A stretch of DNA of 64,000 bases from JAGRKR01 sp041397725. GTDB taxonomy: Bacteria > Pseudomonadota > Alphaproteobacteria > Rhizobiales > Hyphomicrobiaceae. This document shows, piece by piece, positions 1 to 8,018 of the stretch. The stretch is taken from contig JAWKVZ010000004.1 in NCBI GenBank assembly GCA_041397725.1, positions 314,294 through 378,293 of the forward strand, in the 5' to 3' direction. The position numbers and the translations under genes are program-made. The notes beneath the pieces were generated by a model. That model was not told the origin of the DNA. It searched no databases and was given only the letters and a program-made list of their open reading frames with translations. Numbering within the stretch: the stretch's first letter is position 1; every line of letters begins with the position of its first letter.

Positions 1-965
1 TGCTCGTCGACCCATTCGCGCACGACCTTCTGCTCGGTGCGCATCTGCCGCACGAGCTGATCGACCCCACGCGCCAGCTCCGCCAGGGCGTCCACAGAGG
101 CGGCATGCTCGGGCGATGGGGCGGGCGCGCTGACACGATCGGCAAGTCCGGCGAGCGCGCGCTGGATCTCATAGAGCGCATAGCTCACGTCCTGCATCCC
201 GCGGTCGGACGCGCTCGTTCCCGGCGTCAACTCCGTGATGGCCGACAGCCAGTCCTCGAGCTCGTTGTAGAAGCGATTGTGGGCCTGACTCGTCTGCAGA
301 TCGAGGAAGCCGAGCACCAGCGAGCCGGCAAGACCGAGCAGGGATGACGAGAACGCCGTCCCCATGCCGTTGAGCGGCGCCGAAAGTCCCTTCTTCAGCT
401 CCTCGAACACCAGCACGCTGTCGGACTGCTTGGTATCGAGCGCGCCGATCACCTTGCCGACGGACGAGATCGTGTCGAGCAGTCCCCAGAATGTTCCGAG
501 CAGCCCCAGGAACACCAGCAGCCCGACCAGATAGCGCGCGATGTCCCGAGCCTCGTCGAGGCGGGAGCCGATGCTGTCCATGATCGAGCGCATGGCGACG
601 GTCGAAAGCGACAAGGCGCCCTTGCGGTCGCGCAACATCGTGGCCATCGGCCCGAGCAGCACAGGCTTGACCGACGTGGCCAGTCCGGGATCGGCAATGC
701 GGAAGCTGTTGACCCAGCGGATCTCCGGGTAGAGCCGGATCACCTGGCGGAACGCATAGATGATGCCGATCAGGAGAACGCCGACGATGAGCCCGTTGAG
801 ACCGGGATTGTTGAGGAAGGCCACCTTGATCTGATTGAACAGGATCGAGACGATGAAGCCGACCAGAACGAGAAAGACGAGCATCCGGAACAGGAAGACC
901 GTGGGCTTCGCCAGGCTCTTGTGAACGGCAACACCAGTTTGCTCCGCCGGTTTTGCCTTTGCCAT
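1..965 (-). CDS. MotA/TolQ/ExbB-type proton-channel-like membrane protein (C-terminus cut by window edge)
   Basis: Reading from an ATG at 965 on the minus strand, the frame stays open for 321 codons to the window edge, so the C-terminus is missing. Two hydrophobic segments lie near the N-terminus (about residues 24-67). Two more lie near residues 145-172 and 205-225, the second inside a Gly/Ser-rich stretch (GMGTAFSSSLLGLAGSLVLG) typical of the MotA/TolQ/ExbB fold. The tail seen here is charged and probably coiled. Proteins of this kind in Rhizobiales are usually annotated as flagellar motor or biopolymer transport proteins and are followed by an OmpA/MotB-like peptidoglycan-binding gene, which would lie to the left of the window. 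No flagellar genes are visible, so a general envelope role is more likely than flagellar rotation. Confidence 0.75.
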   Translation of the reverse strand, partial: MAKAKPAEQTGVAVHKSLAKPTVFLFRMLVFLVLVGFIVSILFNQIKVAFLNNPGLNGLIVGVLLIGIIYAFRQVIRLYPEIRWVNSFRIADPGLATSVKPVLLGPMATMLRDRKGALSLSTVAMRSIMDSIGSRLDEARDIARYLVGLLVFLGLLGTFWGLLDTISSVGKVIGALDTKQSDSVLVFEELKKGLSAPLNGMGTAFSSSLLGLAGSLVLGFLDLQTSQAHNRFYNELEDWLSAITELTPGTSASDRGMQDVSYALYEIQRALAGLADRVSAPAPSPEHAASVDALAELARGVDQLVRQMRTEQKVVREWVDE

Positions 966-1060
966 CTGCTTCCCTCCTGCGCCGATACGACGGCCAGCTT
1001 ACAGAAAGAGGCTTGCACGACAAAACGGGCGGTTTCTTGCTCTTGCCCGTCCGCGAGCGT

Positions 1061-1855
1061 CTACCTGCCTCCCTCGCCCAGCAATCCGAGCAGCCCTTTG
1101 TGGACCGCAGGCGCGCTGGCCAGAATGTCACCCGTCTCCAGCATCTGCTCGCCGCCGGCGAGATCGCTGCACAAGCCCCCGGCCTCGCGCACGATGACGA
1201 TGCCGGCCGCCATGTCCCAGGCCGAGATGCCGCGCTCCCAATAGCCGTCGAAACGGCCAGCGGCCAGCCAGGCGAGATCGAGGCTGGCCGCGCCGAAACG
1301 CCTGATGCCCGAGGACTCGCGCATCATGATTGCGCATTCCTTCAGGAATTGGTCATGGCCGGTCTTGCCGCGATGCGGAATGCCGGTCGCCACCACGCAA
1401 TCGCTCACCGCGCGACGGGCGGACACCCGCAAACGGCGATCGTTGAGAAAGGCCCCCTTGCCTTTTTCCGCCGTGAACATGTCCTGCGTCACGGGGTTGT
1501 AGACGATGCCCGCGACCAGCTGGCCGTCCCGCTCGAGCGCGATCGAAATGGCGAAGTGCGGCATGGCGTGGAGAAAATTGGTCGTGCCGTCGAGCGGATC
1601 GACGATCCAGCGGTGCGACTTGTCCGCGCCCGGCACCTCGCCGCGCTCCTCCATGAGGAAGCAGTAGCCCTGGCGCGCCCTCGACAGCTCGTTGAAGATG
1701 ATCTCCTCGGCCTTGTGATCGGCGGCCGTGACGAAGTTGCCCGGCCCCTTGATCGAAACCTGGAGCTGCTCGACCTCGCCGAAGTCGCGCGCCAGCGACC
1801 GCCCAGCCTTGCGAGCCGCTGTGATCATGACGTTCATCAAAGCCGAAGCAGGCAT
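1061..1855 (-). CDS. Inositol monophosphatase family protein
   Basis: This 264-residue protein belongs to the Mg-dependent, Li-sensitive phosphatases that hydrolyse inositol monophosphates and related sugar phosphates. The metal-binding motif WIVDPLDGTTNF is at residues 83-94 and the second motif, SAWDMAAG, at about 211-218. An upstream acidic pair (EE, residues 69-70) supplies further metal ligands. The start at 1855 (MPASALMNVM) gives the normal family length; the frame stays open further upstream, but that part has no family similarity. It lies about 95 bases downstream of the MotA-like gene in the opposite order (same strand, transcribed first), an arrangement common in Rhizobiales. Substrate cannot be told from sequence; SuhB-like RNA-associated roles are known for some members. 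Confidence 0.9.
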   Translation of the reverse strand: MPASALMNVMITAARKAGRSLARDFGEVEQLQVSIKGPGNFVTAADHKAEEIIFNELSRARQGYCFLMEERGEVPGADKSHRWIVDPLDGTTNFLHAMPHFAISIALERDGQLVAGIVYNPVTQDMFTAEKGKGAFLNDRRLRVSARRAVSDCVVATGIPHRGKTGHDQFLKECAIMMRESSGIRRFGAASLDLAWLAAGRFDGYWERGISAWDMAAGIVIVREAGGLCSDLAGGEQMLETGDILASAPAVHKGLLGLLGEGGR

Positions 1856-2142
1856 CGAATTCCTCGTGCGTATGACACCCGACCGGCCGCGTTCGACGGG
1901 GGGCAGTCTCGATCCGATCGGCACCGGCGAGCAGGCCGGGCCGCGCAACTGGCTCGATAGCATCGGAGCCTCGCCCCTGCCAGCCGTCGGAACCATCTTC
2001 TCGACTAATGGTTTGTCAGCGTGACCGCAAGCTCCCGGCCGGCTCCACACGGTGAATGCCCGCCCCCAACGGGGGAGCAGACCCCTGTGACGGCTCCTGC
2101 CACTATGGCATAGTCCGCGCGCATGCTTGGAAAGGTCGTACC

Positions 2143-3066
2143 ATGCGCTTCGTGATTGTCCTACTGGCGGCTCTGGCCACACTCAGCCAGGGCGCCGCCG
2201 CCAAGGTCCCGGGTCCGCTGGTCAACGCGGACTGGCTCGCCGCCAATCTGGGCAAGGTGATCATCCTCGACGTGCGCGAGAACACCGCGACGTTCACGCG
2301 CGAGGGGCATGTTCCCGGTTCCATCGTCCTCGCATGGCGCAGCCTGCGGGCGCGGCGCGTGGAGAACGGCGTCACGCTGGATCACATGCTCCCCGACGCC
2401 GCGACCTTCACCGCGCTGATGCAGAAAGCCGGCGTCGACGCCGACAGCACCATCGTCATCGCCTCGCGCGGGCTCTCGCCCGAGGACATCTTCATGGCCA
2501 CCCGGCTCTTCTGGCAACTGCGCTATTACGGCCACGACGATCTGGCCGTGCTCGATGGCGGCGTCACCGGCTGGATCGCTGCCGGTCGCAAGCTCTCGAA
2601 ATCGCGCATCGCCCGCAAGCGCGTCGGCACATGGCGCAACAAGGGCGAACGGCGACATCTCCTGGCCAACACCGAGGACATCGTGCGCGCCGTCAAGACC
2701 CGCTCGCACGTGCTGACCGATGCGCGCCCCATGGACAACTATCTCGGGCTGCGCCATCCGCCCGGGCAGACGTCCGGACCCGGCCACATTCCCGGCGCCA
2801 AGTACGCCGACAGCACGCTCTTCCTGAGGCCTGTGCGCCCCCCCTATTTCCGCTCCAGGAGCGAACTCGCGCAGCTCATTTCAGGGCTCAGCCTGAAGCA
2901 GGATCGCCCGCTCATCACCTACTGCAACACGGGTGACTGGGCGAGCGGCGCCTGGTTCGTGCTGCACGAGCTGCTCGGCATCAAGGATGTCGCTCTCTAC
3001 GACGGCTCCTGGCACGCCTGGACCAAGGACAAGAGCCGGCCCCGCGCCCGCTACAAGCTGGAATAG
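2143..3066 (+). CDS. Secreted tandem-domain rhodanese (sulfurtransferase)
   Basis: A 307-residue thiosulfate/3-mercaptopyruvate sulfurtransferase-like protein. It begins with a signal peptide (MRFVIVLLAALATLSQGAAA), so it probably acts in the periplasm. Two rhodanese domains follow, about residues 27-150 and 170-300. The C-terminal domain has the catalytic loop CNTGDWAS with Cys261. The equivalent loop of the first domain reads ASRGLSPED and has no cysteine, as usual for the structural half of tandem rhodaneses. I chose the ATG at 2143 because it opens directly into the signal peptide; an earlier in-frame start would precede it with unrelated residues. It converges with the Sel1 gene at 3102, only 35 bases away. 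Confidence 0.88.
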   Translation: MRFVIVLLAALATLSQGAAAKVPGPLVNADWLAANLGKVIILDVRENTATFTREGHVPGSIVLAWRSLRARRVENGVTLDHMLPDAATFTALMQKAGVDADSTIVIASRGLSPEDIFMATRLFWQLRYYGHDDLAVLDGGVTGWIAAGRKLSKSRIARKRVGTWRNKGERRHLLANTEDIVRAVKTRSHVLTDARPMDNYLGLRHPPGQTSGPGHIPGAKYADSTLFLRPVRPPYFRSRSELAQLISGLSLKQDRPLITYCNTGDWASGAWFVLHELLGIKDVALYDGSWHAWTKDKSRPRARYKLE

Positions 3067-3101
3067 GGCGCGGCGGCGCGTCCGGCTGAACGCGAAGAGC
3101 C

Positions 3102-4193
3102 CTAGCGGACCACGTCGCCGACATGCCAGGCCTCGGCCGCCTTGATCGCCTTTAGGCGATCGGCCGGGGTCAGCTTCTTCACGAGCGCGTCCAGGGCCGG
3201 GTCCTTGATGCCGCTCGCCGCCGCGATCAGATGCCACTTCGCGGCCTGGTAGAGATCCTTGCGGACGGCAAGGCCGTTCGCATAGAGCCGCGCCAGCCGG
3301 TTCTGGGCGACGGGATTGCCTTTCTCCGCCGCCGCGGTGAGATAGGCGGCAGCCCGCGGCACGTCCTTCACCAGCCCCCGCCCGCGCAGCAGCATCAGGG
3401 CATAATCGAGCTCGGCCTCCGGCATGCCGGCGTCGGCGGCGCGGGCGATCCAGCGAGCCGCCTCCAGTGCATTCGGCTCGACGCCGTGGCCGCGCAGGAA
3501 GAGCGCGGCGAGATCGTATTGGGCCGCCACCACACCATGCTCGGCCGCGTAGGCCAGATGCTGGGCGCCGCGCACGGGGTTCTCGGGCTTGCCGCGGCCG
3601 GCGATGAACATCAGGGCGAGATTGTAGTGGGCGAGTGCGTGCCCCTTCTCCGCCGCGAGCTCGAACGCCTTTGCAGCCGCAACGAAATCCTTCGGCACAC
3701 CGCGCCCCTCAGTATAAAGCACGCCGAGCGCGAAGCTGCCCTCGACGTCTCCGAGCTCGGCGGCCCGCTTGTACCAGCGCGCGGCGGCGACGAAGTCCTG
3801 CGGTATTCCCAGGCCCTCCGCCAGGATGCGTCCGACGAGCGTATGGGCCGCCGGCACGCCCTTGGTCGCGGCGTCCCTGCCCTTCTCGAGCGCCGTCAGG
3901 TAGCGCCCCTGCTCGAACGACACATAGGCGGCTTCGGCTGGCGGGAGGCCCTTGATATCGGCAACCTTCGGCAGTTCCTTGCGCGGGGGAGCCGACTTGG
4001 CGCCCGGCTTGCGGACCCTGCCTTCACGTTTGGGCGTGACCTTGCGGCCCTTGGGCGCCTCGAGACGCGCCGACCAGGCGCTGGTTTCCGCGCCCACCGG
4101 CTCGGCTGCTCCGAGCGACAGCACAACGGCTGCGGCCAGAACGAGCGCGCTCTGTCCCGCTGCACGCCAGACCACCGACAAGCACTCCCTCAC
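3102..4193 (-). CDS. Sel1-repeat (TPR-like) protein with signal sequence
   Basis: This 363-residue protein has a hydrophobic N-terminal segment (about residues 10-35, ending AEPVGAETSAW) that looks like a signal peptide, then a basic Pro/Lys-rich linker. A series of Sel1-like repeats follows, with recurring cores such as AARWYKRAAELGDVEGSFALG, AAKAFELAAEKGHALAHYNLA and AAAYLTAAAEKGNPVAQNRLA. Sel1 repeats are protein-interaction solenoids. The start is taken as GTG at 4193, which overlaps the stop of the ThiE-like gene as GTGA and suggests translational coupling. The same frame is open far upstream, but there it only shadows the ThiE-like gene. Its partner is not evident. Confidence 0.8.
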   Translation of the reverse strand: MRECLSVVWRAAGQSALVLAAAVVLSLGAAEPVGAETSAWSARLEAPKGRKVTPKREGRVRKPGAKSAPPRKELPKVADIKGLPPAEAAYVSFEQGRYLTALEKGRDAATKGVPAAHTLVGRILAEGLGIPQDFVAAARWYKRAAELGDVEGSFALGVLYTEGRGVPKDFVAAAKAFELAAEKGHALAHYNLALMFIAGRGKPENPVRGAQHLAYAAEHGVVAAQYDLAALFLRGHGVEPNALEAARWIARAADAGMPEAELDYALMLLRGRGLVKDVPRAAAYLTAAAEKGNPVAQNRLARLYANGLAVRKDLYQAAKWHLIAAASGIKDPALDALVKKLTPADRLKAIKAAEAWHVGDVVR

Positions 4194-4831
4194 GCGACCT
4201 CCACCGCACCGATGCCTCGGCGCACCGCCGCAATCCGACCCAGCGCCTGATCCACCGGCGCATCCGCGGCCAGGTCCACGATCACGAAGTCCGCGCCCGC
4301 TGCCGCAAAGGTCTGAGCCGCCTCTTCGGTCGCCACACCCGCTACGACGCAGGGCACCTCGAAGATCTCCGCCCACCAGGCAACCTGATCCAGCAGATCG
4401 TCGGCATCGCCATCGCCACCGGCAAGCGAGAACGCCACGTAGTCGGCCCCAGCCTCGCCCAACGACATCGCCATATGCCGGGACAGCCCGACGTCGATGC
4501 CGACGATGGCGCGCTCCCCCAACACGTCCCGCGCGGCACGATAGGCCGCGACAGGCTCCACGCCGGCACCGATGTGAACGCCGTCGGCGCGGACGACGCG
4601 CGCCAGCTCGGCGTCGTCGACAATAAGGGCCGCAATGTTCTGTGCCTGCACCAACTCCACGAGACGCTTCAGCGCCCCGGCGTTGCCGGCGGAAGCGGGC
4701 GAGGACGTCAACAGCACGCAGGCCACAGCACCCTGCTCCAGCACGGCGCCCAGCAGATCGGCCTGCCCCTGACTGACCCCCTCCGCCCCGAGCTTCAGGC
4801 AGATCCGACAATTCGTCTGTGAGCGTCCCAC
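4190..4831 (-). CDS. ThiE-like (thiamine phosphate synthase family) TIM-barrel protein
   Basis: This 213-residue protein has the TIM-barrel pattern of the thiamine-phosphate synthase/TenI superfamily: GAVACVLLTS, NIAALIVDDAELARVVRADGVHIG, and a C-terminal GADFVIVDLA phosphate-binding-like strand. The segment ADGVHIG matches the ThiE family GVHLG motif. The usual ThiE start and several substrate residues are not obvious, and its N-terminus begins with a Cys pair (NCRICLKL), so it may be a divergent paralogue rather than the housekeeping ThiE. I chose GTG at 4831 because the reading MGRSQTNCRICL matches relatives of this gene; more upstream sequence is arginine-rich and unlikely. The gene is coupled to the Sel1 gene by a 4-base overlap. 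No TPP riboswitch was seen upstream. Confidence 0.7.
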   Translation of the reverse strand: MGRSQTNCRICLKLGAEGVSQGQADLLGAVLEQGAVACVLLTSSPASAGNAGALKRLVELVQAQNIAALIVDDAELARVVRADGVHIGAGVEPVAAYRAARDVLGERAIVGIDVGLSRHMAMSLGEAGADYVAFSLAGGDGDADDLLDQVAWWAEIFEVPCVVAGVATEEAAQTFAAAGADFVIVDLAADAPVDQALGRIAAVRRGIGAVEVA

Positions 4832-5028
4832 ACTCGTCTCTCTCTTCGTTCTCTCGTCCAGGACCCGACAGCGGACCTGTAAGCCGCAGTGTACAGCTCC
4901 GGCGCCGGCGCTTTGCGCCTCCACCCCGTTGCCAGGGTCCCCAAGGCATAACGCATGGCCAAATCAGGCGAAACCGGGGCTGCCCGCATCGACCGCCGGA
5001 CCATTGCGGCACGTGGGCACCACACCAA

Positions 5029-5090
5029 GAACGTTAAGAGAACAAACGCTTGACCTGAAGCCCGCTCCTGGTTATGTTCTTTGTATGTTC
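5029..5090 (+). promoter_or_regulatory. Candidate SOS promoter with two LexA boxes
   Basis: Two copies of the alphaproteobacterial LexA box are visible. GAAC-N7-GAAC lies at 5029-5043 (the reverse-strand form) and GTTC-N7-GTTC at 5076-5090. Between them is a sigma70-like promoter: TTGACC at 5050-5055, a 17-base spacer and TATGTT at 5073-5078. One box therefore sits just upstream of the -35 and the other covers the -10, as expected for repression. The promoter points to the small gene starting at 5136. The 304-base stretch 4832-5135 holds nothing else recognisable. Confidence 0.65.
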
Positions 5091-5135
5091 TGCGTGCGCG
5101 TTGCCCATTCCAGCCCCCGGAAGAGACCCGCCCCC

Positions 5136-5534
5136 ATGCGCACCTATCTCATCACCTACGACCTTGCTGCCCCGGAATTCGCACAGCCCTTGATCGCCAA
5201 GCAGATCATGCAGATCGGCCAGACCTGGGCCCGGCCCCTCGAAACGGCCTGGCTGGTCCGGACCGAGCTCGAGCAGGCCGAGCTCGAGCGTAAGCTCGGC
5301 CCCTATTTCGACGAGGATGACGCCCTCATCATTCTCGCCGTTGAGAGCGGTGTCGGGCTGGTCAATACGTCCGTGCGCTGGTTTCCCCGCCGCACGCGCC
5401 CCTCGCGGCCGAGCGGCCCGCGGAACGTCGTGACCTTCCCCTACCTCGCCGCCGCCACGGCCAAGCCTGCGCGAAACGACGCCCCGCACTCGCTGGTCAT
5501 GGTGCCCAAGCAAGGAAATTCGCGATCAGCCTGA
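5136..5534 (+). CDS. Small conserved protein, probably SOS-regulated, Cas2-like N-terminal pattern
   Basis: This 132-residue protein starts MRTYLITYDLAAPE. A hydrophobic first strand ending in Tyr-Asp, followed by an alternating helix-strand pattern and a later acidic DEDDALIILAVE strand, resembles the small ferredoxin-like fold of Cas2/VapD-type and SinR-annotated proteins. The resemblance is from pattern only; no CRISPR array or cas1 is in the window. The tail is Pro/Arg-rich and probably disordered. The ATG at 5136 follows a GGAAGAG ribosome-binding site 10 bases upstream. Its promoter carries two LexA boxes. It converges with hisH and overlaps its end by 38 bases. Nuclease or DNA-damage functions are possible but unproven. 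Confidence 0.65.
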   Translation: MRTYLITYDLAAPEFAQPLIAKQIMQIGQTWARPLETAWLVRTELEQAELERKLGPYFDEDDALIILAVESGVGLVNTSVRWFPRRTRPSRPSGPRNVVTFPYLAAATAKPARNDAPHSLVMVPKQGNSRSA

Positions 5535-6153
5535 GGCCGAGCTTCTGGCTTTTTTCGGGATGAAACTGGGTGCCGGCCATGTTGTCGCGCGCGACCATGG
5601 CCGTCACCTCCCCCCCATAGTCCGTGACGGCGGCGATATCCGCGCCATCCTTCGGAACGAGATGGTAGCTGTGCACGAAGTAGGCGTGCAGCCCATCGGG
5701 CCCGGTGGGAATGCCGGACAGCAGTGGGTGCTCGACGTGGCGCGTCAGCGTGTTCCAGCCCATGTGCGGGATCTTGAGGGCCGGATCGTCAGGGCGGATG
5801 GGCCGCACCTCTCCCGCCAGCCAACCGAGCCCCGCGTGCCTGCCGTGCTCGAGGCCGGTCTCGGCCATGAGTTGCATGCCGACACAGATTCCGAGGAAGG
5901 GCGCGCCGCGGGAGCGAACCGCGTCGTCCAGCGCCGCCCGCATGCCGGGCAGCCGCTCGAGGCCGGCCTTGCAATCGGCGAATGCGCCGACGCCGGGCAG
6001 CACGATTCGTTCGGCCTGCGCCACGTCCTCGGCCCGGCTCGACACCTTCACCGCAAGTGGCGAGCCCGTCTCCCGCACCGCGCGCTCGAAGGCCTTCGCG
6101 GCGGAATGGAGATTCCCCGAGCCGTAATCGATGATGACGACGGTTCTGGCCAT
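5497..6153 (-). CDS. hisH: Imidazole glycerol phosphate synthase, glutaminase subunit HisH
   Basis: At 218 residues this is normal length for HisH, the class I glutamine amidotransferase that feeds ammonia to HisF in histidine synthesis. It has the N-terminal VIIDYGSGNL, the oxyanion loop VLPGVGAF, the nucleophile Cys90 in GICVGMQLM, and the catalytic His/Glu in GTQFHPEKS near the C-terminus. The gene follows hisB and a DUF2628 gene on the same strand. In most Rhizobiales hisA and hisF come next; here they do not, and the gene ends in convergent overlap with the SOS-box gene. Confidence 0.96.
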   Translation of the reverse strand: MARTVVIIDYGSGNLHSAAKAFERAVRETGSPLAVKVSSRAEDVAQAERIVLPGVGAFADCKAGLERLPGMRAALDDAVRSRGAPFLGICVGMQLMAETGLEHGRHAGLGWLAGEVRPIRPDDPALKIPHMGWNTLTRHVEHPLLSGIPTGPDGLHAYFVHSYHLVPKDGADIAAVTDYGGEVTAMVARDNMAGTQFHPEKSQKLGLRLIANFLAWAP

Positions 6154-6170
6154 GGTCCGGCGCGCTCTGC

Positions 6171-6689
6171 TCAGGTCTTGACGTCGGAAAGCCCGCCGAT
6201 GACGCCCTGCTCGCGCGAGCGCTGGCCGGGCAGGCGGATCGACGGCGTGGTGCTGGTGGCGAATGCCGAGGCGGCCCCGCCGAGCACTGGACCGCTGCGG
6301 CGAGCCTCGCCGATCCAGGCATCGAAGAACCGACGCTCGCAATCCTCGGCATTGGCGCCGGCGACAACGCCCACCGTGCGATAGCCCTTGCGCGACAGGG
6401 TCCAGCGCTTGAGATTGTTGGCCTCGAAGCCGAAGACGAGGTTGAGGGCTGCGCTCACCACCGTTCCCGCGGCCGGTGCGCTGGTCAGGAGCCCCACCAG
6501 GGCGGTCAGCCCCAGTGTGATCGCCAGCAGGCCTGCCAGCACGATCCAAAGACCGTTCACAAGACACCAGAGCGGGCCGAACACCGCCGCCCACACGGAA
6601 AAGCCTTCGCGGACGAAAACGATGCTTTCCGCCCGATCGAGGGCGTCTGGCTTCGGCACTGCCGGCTCATGGGCGGTGAATACGATCAC
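6171..6689 (-). CDS. DUF2628 domain membrane protein
   Basis: This 172-residue protein has an N-terminal soluble segment (VIVFTAHEP), two to three hydrophobic segments (about residues 35-60 and 65-90, plus a weaker one near 85-100), and a C-terminal cytoplasmic-type region with CERRFFDAW. This is the pattern of the DUF2628 family found between hisB and hisH in Rhizobiales. Its function is unknown. I chose GTG at 6689 because the protein then begins with the family-like VFTAHEP segment; GTG at 6707 is an alternative. It lies 17 bases before hisH and about 30 after hisB, so it is almost certainly in the his operon. Confidence 0.75.
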   Translation of the reverse strand: MIVFTAHEPAVPKPDALDRAESIVFVREGFSVWAAVFGPLWCLVNGLWIVLAGLLAITLGLTALVGLLTSAPAAGTVVSAALNLVFGFEANNLKRWTLSRKGYRTVGVVAGANAEDCERRFFDAWIGEARRSGPVLGGAASAFATSTTPSIRLPGQRSREQGVIGGLSDVKT

Positions 6690-6721
6690 CTCGCGACTCC
6701 CGATCACGTTTCGACGGCCCG

Positions 6722-7321
6722 CTAGACACTCAACGTGCCCTTCGTCGAGGGCACGCGCTGACCTTGTCGCGGGTCGAGAGACAGGGCCTCGCGCAGCGCG
6801 CGCGCCAGCCCCTTGTAGCACGTCTCGGCGATGTGGTGGTTGTTCTCGCCATAAAGGCATTCGACGTGCAGCGTCAGGCCGGCATGCTGCGCGAACGCCT
6901 GGAACCACTCCCGGAACAACTCGGTATCCATCTCGCCGATCTTCGGGCGTGAGAAGGCCACCTTCCAGACGAGATAGGGCCTGCCGGACACGTCCAGCGC
7001 CACGCGCGTCAAGGTCTCGTCCATAGGCAGCAGAACCGAGGCGTAGCGCGTGATGCCCTGCTTGTCGCCCATGGCCTTGGCGACCGCCTGGCCGAGCGTT
7101 ATGCCGCTGTCCTCGACCGTGTGGTGGTCGTCGATGTGAAGGTCGCCCTCTGCCGACAGCGTGATGTCGATCAGCGAATGCCGCGCCAATTGCTCCAGCA
7201 TGTGATCGAGGAAACCGACGCCGGTCGAGATCTCGAAGGCACCGCTGCCGTCCAGATCGACTGTCGCCGAAATCCGCGTCTCTTTGGTCTCACGGTCGAC
7301 CGTGGCCTGTCGCTTGCTCAA
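6722..7321 (-). CDS. hisB: Imidazoleglycerol-phosphate dehydratase HisB
   Basis: A 199-residue monofunctional HisB, which converts imidazole glycerol phosphate to imidazole acetol phosphate in histidine synthesis. It shows GVGFLDHMLEQLARH and DDHHTVEDSGI, plus the later NNHHIAE repeat motif. These supply the histidine and glutamate ligands of the two Mn ions. The length is normal and there is no fused phosphatase domain, as is usual outside enterobacteria. It is the first gene of the hisB-DUF2628-hisH unit, divergent from hslV with a 124-base spacer. Confidence 0.96.
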   Translation of the reverse strand: MSKRQATVDRETKETRISATVDLDGSGAFEISTGVGFLDHMLEQLARHSLIDITLSAEGDLHIDDHHTVEDSGITLGQAVAKAMGDKQGITRYASVLLPMDETLTRVALDVSGRPYLVWKVAFSRPKIGEMDTELFREWFQAFAQHAGLTLHVECLYGENNHHIAETCYKGLARALREALSLDPRQGQRVPSTKGTLSV

Positions 7322-7445
7322 GGGTCAATGCCTTCATCTTCCGCCTGCACCAGGTGAACTTCTAGCAGAAGCGTCACTCCGGGTGAAAGCCACAACGTCC
7401 GGAACGGCGCTTTTCAAACGCCCCCCGAGCGATTATCTAGCCGGG

Positions 7446-8018
7446 ATGGCTAACGAAAGTTTTCAATCACACGCTTCTCGATCCTGGCACGCGACCACGA
7501 TCCTCACGGTCCGCAAGGGCGGCAAGGTGGTGATCGCGGGCGACGGTCAGGTCAGCCTCGGCGCGACGATCATCAAAGCGAACGCCCGCAAGGTCCGCTC
7601 CCTCGGCAAGGGCGACGTCATCGCCGGCTTTGCCGGGGCAACGGCAGACGCTTTCACGCTGTTCGAGCGGCTGGAGGGTAAGCTCGAGCAGTATCCGGGC
7701 CAGCTTCTGCGCGCCGCCGTCGAGCTCGCCAAGGACTGGCGCACGGACCGCTATCTGCGACGGCTCGAGGCCATGATGATCGTCGCCGACCACGCCAAGA
7801 CTCTCGTGCTCACCGGCACCGGCGACGTGCTGGAGCCTGAGCGCGACCTCATGGGCATCGGTTCCGGCGGCAACTACGCTCTGGCTGCTGCCCGTGCTCT
7901 TCTCGACACCGATCTCGACGCCGAAGCCATCGCCCGCAAGGCCATGGCGATCGCCGCCGACATCTGTGTCTATACGAACGCCAACGTGGTCCTCGAGAGC
8001 CTGGCATCGAGCCGATGA
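7446..8018 (+). CDS. hslV: ATP-dependent protease proteolytic subunit HslV
   Basis: HslV (190 residues) forms the two-hexamer peptidase core of the HslUV protease. The nucleophile Thr is within HATTILTVRKGGKVVIAGDGQ; removal of a 16-residue propeptide would expose Thr17. The DGQVSLG motif and the C-terminal half are typical. The ATG at 7446 gives the propeptide form commonly seen in Rhizobiales. The gene overlaps the next by four bases (ATGA), which starts a tightly coupled hslV-GNAT-hslU unit. Confidence 0.95.
   Translation: MANESFQSHASRSWHATTILTVRKGGKVVIAGDGQVSLGATIIKANARKVRSLGKGDVIAGFAGATADAFTLFERLEGKLEQYPGQLLRAAVELAKDWRTDRYLRRLEAMMIVADHAKTLVLTGTGDVLEPERDLMGIGSGGNYALAAARALLDTDLDAEAIARKAMAIAADICVYTNANVVLESLASSR

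Noticed and set aside
4194..5012. N-terminal extension of the Sel1-repeat frame
   Set aside because: The extension only overlaps the ThiE-like gene in another frame and is Arg/Gly-rich; the GTG at 4193 with signal peptide is better.
4832..5028. TPP riboswitch upstream of the ThiE-like gene
   Set aside because: No THI-box CUGAGA or matching conserved core was seen on the minus strand.
5136..5534. Part of a CRISPR-Cas system
   Set aside because: The Cas2-like pattern is limited to a short segment; no cas1, other cas gene or repeat array is present.
7410..7438. Heat-shock-type promoter before hslV
   Set aside because: CTTTTC, 17 bases, TTATCT is only a weak match and would place the transcript start at the ATG itself.
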